A DNA stretch of 64,000 nucleotides from Ravibacter arvi (GTDB lineage Bacteria > Bacteroidota > Bacteroidia > Cytophagales > Spirosomataceae), in NCBI RefSeq assembly GCF_039540405.1, contig NZ_BAABEY010000005.1, positions 68,988 through 132,987 of the forward strand, written 5' to 3'. The position numbers and the translations under genes were made by a program. The notes below the pieces were generated by a model, which worked only from the letters and a program-made list of their open reading frames with translations, had not been told where the DNA came from and ran no database searches. Shown in pieces: positions 1 through 6,962 of the stretch (the first letter of the stretch is position 1; the number at the start of each line of letters is the position of its first letter).

Positions 1-436
1 CTGGCGTGCAAGAAGCTTCCATTCCGAGCCTTGTTTTTGCCAAACCTGCAATACTTTCAGGTTAGCAGTGCCAGGGTCCTTGCCGGCATCCGTCGTGTTC
101 CCGGTAAGGTGGTGGCGGACAATGGCGGTTTCCCCGGAAATGTCGATGGTTTGTTCCGTTAATTCAAGCGTTTGAAAATCAAACTTGCCGCTTACAAGCG
201 ATTCGATAAATTGTTGGCGGTTCTCGATCAGGCCGCTCGAATGGCCGTAGGTCAGCAGATCAACTGTCAGGCCTTCCAATGCGGCTTTTTCCGGATCAAG
301 GAGTACCTTACGAAGCGCTTCGACGGCGTCCTCAACCTCTTTCCGGTAATTGCTTGTATCCGCTTTCTTTTCAGCGGGCTGGGTACATCCTGAAATGTAA
401 AACGCAATCAGGACAAGTGAAAATAGTTTTTTCATT
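1..436 (-). CDS. SnoaL/DUF4440-like lipoprotein, 3' end outside window
   Basis: The reverse strand is open from an ATG at 436 to the window edge, so only the first 145 residues are visible. The N-terminus (MKKLFSLVLIAFYISGC) is a lipoprotein signal with the acylated Cys at residue 17, so the protein is probably anchored in the envelope facing the periplasm. The rest reads like the NTF2/SnoaL-like (DUF4440) fold: an amphipathic start (VEDAVEALRKVLLDPEKAAL), then strands such as TYGHSSGLIENRQQFIESLV, and WKLLARQ near the edge, which in this family precedes the final strand. A small catalytic or binding role is typical of the fold, but no substrate can be inferred. It is divergent from the gene at 772. 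Confidence 0.75.
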
Positions 437-771
437 AGGTTTCCGGTCGGATTGTTCTTTATCAAAAAGCGTATCGACCCGGAAACCTAACCGGCCGGCA
501 CCCGGAAATTAACGGGCACAGGCCGGGTAGCCCCTTCTGTTTACCGGCGGAATGAGTATCTGTCATCCTGATGGCGCATTTGTATTTCTGGCCGTAGCCG
601 GGGCGGTGAGCAGAATTTTACCCTTAGTTGTCTGAATTATCCATTGTGTACTGTATTTTTCGGAGTTAGTTTTGTTTGTTACCGGGTTGTATTTGGTTTT
701 TTGTAGATATTGTCCGGCCAGGGTTTTCCGGGTTTTGTGCCCCGGAACCGAAATGTTAAAAATCAGCAAGT
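437..771. other. Intergenic region between divergent genes
   Basis: These 335 bases separate the divergent lipoprotein (start 436) and the DUF6797 gene (start 772). A 10-bp inverted repeat (AGGTTTCCGG at 438-447, CCGGAAACCT at 480-489) sits directly upstream of the lipoprotein start. The 3' part (about 600-735) is T-rich on the plus strand and probably holds the forward promoter, but I see no clean TAnnTTTG element. A short reverse ORF (563-769) lacks protein-like features and is not called. Confidence 0.4.
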
Positions 772-3549
772 ATGCATTCTCTATTTAAAAGCAGGTTTAT
801 TTCGATCGTTTCCCTCTTTTCTCTATTATCAACTGCCGCCATATTGATGTATTGTGCAGGCGGGAAGGAGCTGATCAAGGAAAATAATTTTGAGACCCTC
901 CAATTGGGATCTTTCGTGGAAAAAGATTTTCCGTATATCTCTACTTCCATGGATGCAAGTAAACTGGGGGCCTCCTTTCCGAAAGACAATATTTCGGCGC
1001 GGACCCTGGCACTCAAGCTGGGCGACAGCAGCTATGTCTGTTTTGATACCGACCTGTTGCGGTGGACGGTGGCCTGGACCGGTGAATTCCTGCCCATGTA
1101 CCTTATGCCCCAGGTATCTTATAAAGATTACTACAACAAGGGCAATAAAACGGCGCAAATAGCCGGCACCCCCAAATTGGCGACCGGGCTTTACCCCGGA
1201 TGGACCGCAGGTGCTCCCGTTTTCAAGGACATCAGACCGGGTGTCGGCAAGCAGGATATTCCGGTCTGGGGACCGCTGGCAGCTAAGGACGGGCATTGGA
1301 ACGGTGTGTATGTGTACCGCAACCAGGCGGTGCTGAGCTACCAGGTTAGTAATTCTCAGCTGTACGAAATGGTAACGGCGGCACCGTTTGCCGGGGAAAA
1401 AGGTTTTCAAAGAAATTTCAGAATCCAGCCCAACCAGGAAAATTTGTACCTGACCGCCGCGGAAGTAGCCGACGGCTCCGACGTGAAGATCTCCGATCGG
1501 ATTTCCTATGTATTTCACGGAAATAAAAAGGATTCCGTTACCGCTGTTGCCGTTATCGGACCGGGTGCGAAAACCAATATTGTAGACAAAAGATATCTCT
1601 CGGTTGAGGTTCCGTCAGCCGGAAGCAGCCGGGAAGTGGCTGTTTTGGTATGGAAAGGGCCGTTCTCAAAGCTGAAAGATTTCGAGGCAAAGGCAGCATC
1701 CGGAAAACCGGCTCCGTTTCCGGGCTTTCAGAAGGGAGGACCTGCTATCTGGAAAGGGTCGGTATTTACGCAAGGCAAGCTGGGAGCTGATTCCGAAGAC
1801 TATGTAATTGACCAGGTAACGCTGCCCGTCCCCAACCCCTGGAAGAGAAACGTCCGCCTGGCGGACGTGGCATTCTGGCCGGACGGAAAGGCGGCAGGGG
1901 TCACTTTTTCCGGTGATGTATGGATCATTGAAGGAATCTCCGCCGATTTGAAAAAAGTAAAGTGGACCCGGTTTGCATCCGGCCTGCACGAATCGATGAG
2001 CATCGAGATCCGGCACAATGACGTGTACGTCTATGACCGGGACGGGATCACCAGGTTGGTCGATTTGAACAAAGACGGAATGGCCGACTACTACGAGAAT
2101 TTCTCGAATGTAATGGAGCAATCTCCCGAATCGAGGGAATGGGCCGGAAGTATGGCCCTGGGACCTGACGATTGCTTTTATATCTCGAAAGGCGGCGCAC
2201 TTAACGCCGGCGACGGGCCTACGCCTTTCGCGGCAAAGGGCTTTCGGACCGGTTCAATACAGTCAGGAAGCGTGCTGAAAGTGAGCAAAGACGGTAAGAG
2301 CGTGGAAGTACTCGCAACCGGGATGCGAGGTCCGTTTATCGGTATGAACCCCCAAACCGGTGTGCTCACTGCTTCCGATCAACAGGGGAACTTTGTCCCT
2401 TCAACGCCGTTGTTCCTGATCAAAAAAGGTCATTTTTATGGCGTTCCCGCCACCCGGCACGGAACGGGCTCCCGGGAGCCTGACAAGCCGCTTACCTGGA
2501 TCCCGCACAACGTCGATCGCTCTGCGATTGCCCAGACCTGGATCACCAGCGACAAAATGGGACCATTGAACGGAGATCTTATCCACTTTTCTTTCGGGCG
2601 CCCGGGGCTGCTGCGGGTACTCTTCGATACTACCGGTGACGGAACCGTACAAGGTGGTGTAAGCTTTATTAAAGCCGCTTATACCGCGCCGACTTCAAAG
2701 GGTACCATCAACCCGAAAGACGGAATGTTATATATTTCGGGCTTTAACCTCTGGGGGTCAAGTGCCAATGGAATCAGCGCGCTCCAGCGCCTGCGGTATA
2801 CAGGACTTCCCAGCTATCGCCCCAATAAATTTGAGGTGGGTACCCAGGGAGTGGTAATCCGTTTCGATTCGCCGCTTGACGAGAAGGCCGCAACTGAGGC
2901 CAGGAACTACCGCGTGAAGCGGTGGAACTACCTTCGAACCGAGGAATACGGCTCCGGGCATTACAAGCTGGACGGTACCCCCGGACAGGAAAGTCTCCCG
3001 GTTTTGAAGAGTTACCTTTCTGCAGATAAAAAAGCGGTGTTCCTGTTGATCCCGGATGTCAGAGTGACAGAACAGATGGAGGTTTTGTACGATATAAGCG
3101 CCGCTGATGGCAGGGCCATGCAGGATGGTTTCTGGTTTACGCCCAAATCGGTGGAGCCGCTTTCTTTGAACGCTTATGGTTTTGGAACTGTTGATTTCGC
3201 CCTCCTGACGGATAAAGCTGCCATTGCAAAAGCTGCCGAGCACCTGGTAGATGTAGTATCGGCAGAACACGGGAAAGCGATGTTTGAAAAGCTGGCTTGT
3301 GCCGGCTGCCATTCGACGGGAACACAGGTCGATGGTATGTACGGACCGCCTTTAAAAGGGATATTGGGCAAACGTCGCGAGTTTTCGGATGGTACCGCAA
3401 GTGTCGCGAATGAAAAATATCTCAAGGAGTCGATTCTCGACCCTCCCGTGAAGCGCGTGAAAAATTATAGCGGTGAAATGCCATCTTATGTGGGTGTTGT
3501 TTCGGATAGTGATATTGAATCTATAATTTTGTACATCAAATCACTATAA
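772..3549 (+). CDS. DUF6797-type beta-propeller protein with C-terminal cytochrome c domain
   Basis: A 925-residue exported protein. An N-terminal hydrophobic segment with a Cys at about residue 24 suggests a signal peptide, possibly a lipoprotein, although the residue before the Cys is Tyr, which is unusual for a lipobox. The N-terminal third matches my memory of the DUF6797 family (SYVCFDTDLLRWTVAWTGEF). The middle carries glucose/sorbosone-dehydrogenase-like propeller motifs (DVAFWPDGKAAGVTFSGDVW, GPDDCFYISKGG). The C-terminus is a class I cytochrome c: CAGCH at residues 843-847 binds haem and Met903 in GEMPSY is the probable distal ligand. Such proteins act in periplasmic electron transfer during sugar or polyol oxidation; the actual substrate is unknown. 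The DUF5916 gene follows after 12 bases, so the two are probably co-transcribed. Confidence 0.75.
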   Translation: MHSLFKSRFISIVSLFSLLSTAAILMYCAGGKELIKENNFETLQLGSFVEKDFPYISTSMDASKLGASFPKDNISARTLALKLGDSSYVCFDTDLLRWTVAWTGEFLPMYLMPQVSYKDYYNKGNKTAQIAGTPKLATGLYPGWTAGAPVFKDIRPGVGKQDIPVWGPLAAKDGHWNGVYVYRNQAVLSYQVSNSQLYEMVTAAPFAGEKGFQRNFRIQPNQENLYLTAAEVADGSDVKISDRISYVFHGNKKDSVTAVAVIGPGAKTNIVDKRYLSVEVPSAGSSREVAVLVWKGPFSKLKDFEAKAASGKPAPFPGFQKGGPAIWKGSVFTQGKLGADSEDYVIDQVTLPVPNPWKRNVRLADVAFWPDGKAAGVTFSGDVWIIEGISADLKKVKWTRFASGLHESMSIEIRHNDVYVYDRDGITRLVDLNKDGMADYYENFSNVMEQSPESREWAGSMALGPDDCFYISKGGALNAGDGPTPFAAKGFRTGSIQSGSVLKVSKDGKSVEVLATGMRGPFIGMNPQTGVLTASDQQGNFVPSTPLFLIKKGHFYGVPATRHGTGSREPDKPLTWIPHNVDRSAIAQTWITSDKMGPLNGDLIHFSFGRPGLLRVLFDTTGDGTVQGGVSFIKAAYTAPTSKGTINPKDGMLYISGFNLWGSSANGISALQRLRYTGLPSYRPNKFEVGTQGVVIRFDSPLDEKAATEARNYRVKRWNYLRTEEYGSGHYKLDGTPGQESLPVLKSYLSADKKAVFLLIPDVRVTEQMEVLYDISAADGRAMQDGFWFTPKSVEPLSLNAYGFGTVDFALLTDKAAIAKAAEHLVDVVSAEHGKAMFEKLACAGCHSTGTQVDGMYGPPLKGILGKRREFSDGTASVANEKYLKESILDPPVKRVKNYSGEMPSYVGVVSDSDIESIILYIKSL

Positions 3550-3561
3550 CTAAACCCTGTA

Positions 3562-5793
3562 ATGGTTGGAAAGCGCTCGCTTTCAATTGGGGCAAAGCGG
3601 CTGGTGGCCGCTTTTGTCTTAGCTGGAGTTTTCAGTACCCTCGCCTTGGCGCAAAAGCCCAATGCAAAATACCGGTACCATATTTTCAAAGCAACGTCTC
3701 CTATTCAGATAGACGGTGTCGGCAATGACCCGGCCTGGTCCACGACCGAGATCGCATCAGATTTCTTTATGATGCAGCCGATGGATACAAGCTTTGCGAA
3801 TGCCAAGACGGATGTGCGCCTCGCATACGACGAACATAACCTGTATATCCTGGTAGAAAACCACAAACCCGTCAAAGGGAGCCTTGTGGTAGAGTCATTG
3901 AAACGTGACTTCAGCTTCAACAAAAACGACAACTTCCTGTTATTCATGGATCCCTATGACGACCGGACTAACGGTTTTTCATTCGGGTCGAATGCGGCCG
4001 GAGCTCCGTGGGACGGGCAACAGGTGGATGGCGGTACGGTTGACCTTAACTGGGAAAACCGATGGTACAGCGCAGTGAAGAACGACGACGAAAAATGGGT
4101 GTGGGAAGCCGCGATACCGTTTAAAAGCATACGTTACAAAGACGGGCTGATGGAGTGGGGGATCAATTTCAGCAGATTGGACCTGACCATATCCGAAAAG
4201 TCGTCCTGGGCGCCGGTCCCGAGGCAGTTCGCTTCGGCCAACCTGGCATATACCGGGGTACTGGTCTGGGACCGGCCGCCTCCCAAACAGGGTCTGAATA
4301 TTTCGGTCATTCCTTATGCCGCGGGCCGGATCCAGAAAAATTACCAGAAGGAAACGCCCTGGAAGCGAACCGGCGATATTGGTGGTGACGTGAAAATCGG
4401 CATTACACCCTCGCTGAATCTTGACCTGACTGTTAACCCGGATTTTTCGCAGGTAGATGTCGACGTGCAGCAAACCAATCTTGACAGGTTCGAGCTGTTT
4501 TTCCCGGAACGGAGGCAGTTTTTCCTTGAGAATGCGGACATATTTGCCAATTTCGGGTACGCCAACCTGCGTCCTTTTTTCTCGCGGCGCATCGGCTTGG
4601 GGATGCCCATACAATTCGGTGCCAGGCTAAGCGGCAAGATTGATAAAAACTGGCGGATTGGCGTGCTGGATACGCAAACCTCCGCCCAGGATTCGACCCC
4701 TGTCACCAACTACGGCGTGGTGGCGGTTCAGCGCCGGGTTTTCGCCCGCTCGAATGTCCGTTTGATGATGGTCAACAAACAGGCCATAAACTACCAGGAT
4801 ACCCTACACCGTTACACCGGCAGGTATAACCGGAATTTCGGCGCCGAATTTAACCTTGCTTCAGCCAATAACCTGTGGACCGGGAAGTTGATGGCCTTCA
4901 AATCGGTGAGTGCCAATACGCCGGAAGTCCCGGGCCAGTCGGGCGGTAAACTGCCGAAAGGCTGGGTGCATGCCGCCGATCTTTCCTACAACAAGGCAAA
5001 CTTTTTCTGGCAGTGGCAGCATGAACTCATGGGCGAGGGCTACAATGCGGAAGTAGGCTACACTCCAAACGCCCTGCGTGGGCAATATGCCAAAATCAAC
5101 CCGAGCATCGGCTACCTGTTTTTCGTCAAGTCCCGGTTGCTGATCAGTCATGGGCCCAAGCTGATACAGCAGGCATATTGGGACAAAGATTTCAAAAATT
5201 CGGATAACGATCTCACGCTGCAATATCATTTCAATTTAAGGAACCGTGCCACGGCCATGTTTTGGGGCGGAAGTACGTTTATCCGCCTGCTGTCTCCTTT
5301 TGATCCGTCCAATTCGGGAAGGACTCCGCTTCCTGCAGGAAGCAGGCACAGTTGGAAAGCGGCCGGGTTTGAGTATGTTTCCGAACCGCAGCGCCCGCTT
5401 ACGTATTCACTGCTGGGAAGATTTGGCGGATACTATGAAAACGGGAATTATACGCGGCTGAAGGCAGATCTGGGCGGCCGTGTACAACCTTACCTGGCTA
5501 CCTTGCTCAGCGCCACCTATACGCAAATCAGGTTGCCCCATATCGGCGAAGAAGTGAAATACTGGCTCGTTGGGCCGCGTATTGATGTAACGTTCACCAA
5601 TACCCTGTTTCTTACTACCTTTTTGCAATATAACAGCCAGATGGACAACGTAAACCTTAATACAAGGTTTCAGTGGCGATTCAAGCCCGCTTCAGATTTC
5701 TTCCTGGTTTACACAGACAATTACCTGCCGGAAAACTTCCGGGTCAAAAACCGCGCGCTGGTACTGAAATGTACGTATTGGCTGAATATGTAG
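3562..5793 (+). CDS. DUF5916 family outer-membrane protein with CBM9-like N-terminal domain
   Basis: A 743-residue protein with an N-terminal signal peptide ending near LALAQ. Residues about 45-200 resemble a family 9 carbohydrate-binding-like domain (IQIDGVGNDPAW, LAYDEHNLYILV). The remainder is the DUF5916 region, with its hallmark FFPERRQFFLENADIFANFG near residue 315, followed by repeated amphipathic strands ending in an aromatic-rich C-terminus (VLKCTYWLNM), as expected of an outer-membrane beta-barrel. The function of DUF5916 proteins is not established. The tight spacing behind the DUF6797 cytochrome protein suggests a shared role, perhaps surface binding of a glycan or polyol. It ends against a heptad repeat and a strong terminator. 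Confidence 0.85.
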   Translation: MVGKRSLSIGAKRLVAAFVLAGVFSTLALAQKPNAKYRYHIFKATSPIQIDGVGNDPAWSTTEIASDFFMMQPMDTSFANAKTDVRLAYDEHNLYILVENHKPVKGSLVVESLKRDFSFNKNDNFLLFMDPYDDRTNGFSFGSNAAGAPWDGQQVDGGTVDLNWENRWYSAVKNDDEKWVWEAAIPFKSIRYKDGLMEWGINFSRLDLTISEKSSWAPVPRQFASANLAYTGVLVWDRPPPKQGLNISVIPYAAGRIQKNYQKETPWKRTGDIGGDVKIGITPSLNLDLTVNPDFSQVDVDVQQTNLDRFELFFPERRQFFLENADIFANFGYANLRPFFSRRIGLGMPIQFGARLSGKIDKNWRIGVLDTQTSAQDSTPVTNYGVVAVQRRVFARSNVRLMMVNKQAINYQDTLHRYTGRYNRNFGAEFNLASANNLWTGKLMAFKSVSANTPEVPGQSGGKLPKGWVHAADLSYNKANFFWQWQHELMGEGYNAEVGYTPNALRGQYAKINPSIGYLFFVKSRLLISHGPKLIQQAYWDKDFKNSDNDLTLQYHFNLRNRATAMFWGGSTFIRLLSPFDPSNSGRTPLPAGSRHSWKAAGFEYVSEPQRPLTYSLLGRFGGYYENGNYTRLKADLGGRVQPYLATLLSATYTQIRLPHIGEEVKYWLVGPRIDVTFTNTLFLTTFLQYNSQMDNVNLNTRFQWRFKPASDFFLVYTDNYLPENFRVKNRALVLKCTYWLNM

Positions 5794-5794
5794 G

Positions 5795-5968
5795 AAGGTG
5801 TGAGGTGTGAGGGGTGTGCTCTCCTCCGTTCTTTAACCGCTCCCGAAAAAGCAAAGAGCGATGAGAAAGCTATCTCATCGCTCTTTGCCGTCGCCCGGCT
5901 CCACCTCACACCTCACACCTCAAACCTTGCACCTCATACCTCACCCCTCATACCCCACCCCTCACATC
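5795..5968. repeat. Inverted pair of 7-bp-period repeats around a terminator
   Basis: The left arm (5795-5818) reads as repeats of GGTGTGA. The right arm (5902-5968) holds about nine degenerate units of CCTCANN. The inner parts are reverse complements over about 17 bp (AGGTGTGAGGTGTGAGG against its complement at 5903-5919). The array runs into the stop codon of the reverse ECF sigma gene (5962-5964). Between the arms is a perfect terminator hairpin. The whole block separates two convergent genes. Confidence 0.8.
5851..5888. terminator. Bidirectional terminator hairpin
   Basis: A perfect 16-bp stem, GCAAAGAGCGATGAGA (5851-5866) with its complement (5873-5888), and a 6-base loop. It lies between the convergent DUF5916 and ECF sigma genes. 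A run of A before the left arm (5846-5850) supplies a U-tract for the reverse transcript. Confidence 0.85.
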
Positions 5969-6543
5969 GTAATCTTATCCAGCGACATATGCCTTTTCAT
6001 GTTGGTTAGTGCCCCGAATACGAGATTGTATACTGACTGAATATTGATTTTCATCAGCTCGGCGATTTCATGGTTGCTCATGTTCATGTAGAACTTGAGA
6101 TAAATAGCCTCGCGCTGGCGTTTCGGGAGCCTTTCAAGCGCGGTGCTGAGGTACTGACTGGTGGTATCGTATTCTTCGTCGGAAATTACTTCCGATTCAT
6201 GCGAAGGCGTATTGATTTGCCAGTACTCTACCGGAATATCTTCATTGCTGGTGTTTTTCTGAAAGGCGTTGATGTGCCTGACAAGCTTTCTTTTGATAGA
6301 AGCCATCAGATAGAACCGCACCGACGTGGTGTCGCCGATGGTAGATTTATTACGCCACAACTCTACAAAGAGGTCGTGAATGCAATCTTTAATGAGGGGT
6401 TTGTCCAGCGTAAATTGAGAACAGTACTGATATAAGATGTGAACATAAGACTGGTAGAGGTTCGAAAACGCATTTTCATCGCCCTTTCTGAATTGATTCC
6501 AAAATTCCAGCTCTTCTTCTTGCTTGTAGCGTACATGTGCCAT
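5962..6543 (-). CDS. ECF-type RNA polymerase sigma factor
   Basis: A 193-residue sigma-70 family protein of the extracytoplasmic-function type. Region 2 spans about residues 20-90 (FSNLYQSYVHILYQYCSQF, IKDCIHDLFVELWRN). Region 4 with its helix-turn-helix is near residues 130-185 (RLPKRQREAIYLKFYMNMSN, HEIAELMKINIQSVYNLV). It directs core polymerase to a specific set of promoters. Bacteroidota ECF factors are often next to a FecR-type anti-sigma gene and SusC/SusD genes. Here none is adjacent, so its partner and signal must lie elsewhere. The start ATG at 6543 is the only one before region 2, and the length is normal. The stop codon lies within the heptad repeat. Confidence 0.93.
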   Translation of the reverse strand: MAHVRYKQEEELEFWNQFRKGDENAFSNLYQSYVHILYQYCSQFTLDKPLIKDCIHDLFVELWRNKSTIGDTTSVRFYLMASIKRKLVRHINAFQKNTSNEDIPVEYWQINTPSHESEVISDEEYDTTSQYLSTALERLPKRQREAIYLKFYMNMSNHEIAELMKINIQSVYNLVFGALTNMKRHMSLDKITM

Positions 6544-6962
6544 TATAACGGTAAGGATTTAGGATTTAGGAGTAAGCACATAATAGTCATACTTACACTT
6601 GTAAAGATATCTAATTATTTATTTAATTTAAAAATTAATTATTCATTTTCTTGGGAAAGTACTATTGGTAAATTACCCTCTTTTCCCTCGGTTTAATAGA
6701 GTAATCATTGTATCATCCCTCTGAACGGCCGAATTGCCGCCAAATATTTGTCTTTGGGCTTCATTTGTGCTTCACCGCAAAAATTGGGATCTACTCTTCT
6801 TTTTTCGATTTTCTTATTTTGTTTACAAAATTTCCGGGAGAAAAGGATTGCTAAATACCTGGAAACGGTTGACAGACATAGGCGTTCACCGGCGCTGATT
6901 GCCCGAATGGTGCATATGTATTATATTTAAACCCTTTTTGCGTTCCACCGGTCCCAAACTTC
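6544..6962. other. Divergent intergenic region, AT-rich
   Basis: These 419 bases separate the divergent ECF sigma and SNF2 genes. Just upstream of the sigma start is a short 7-bp-period repeat (GGATTTA twice plus a partial copy, 6554-6571). Positions 6590-6690 are strongly AT-rich and are the likely location of the sigma promoter. Forward ORFs here (6439-6696, 6748-6930) look random. No clear TAnnTTTG element was found. Confidence 0.4.

Noticed and set aside
563..769. 68-codon reverse ORF upstream of the DUF6797 gene
   Set aside because: Composition is not protein-like, there is no signal or motif, and it occupies the likely promoter region.
5902..5968. CRISPR array
   Set aside because: Units are 7 bp without spacers; no cas genes are nearby.
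6748..6930. 60-codon forward ORF before the SNF2 gene
   Set aside because: No domain or signal is seen and the region is AT-rich promoter-like DNA.
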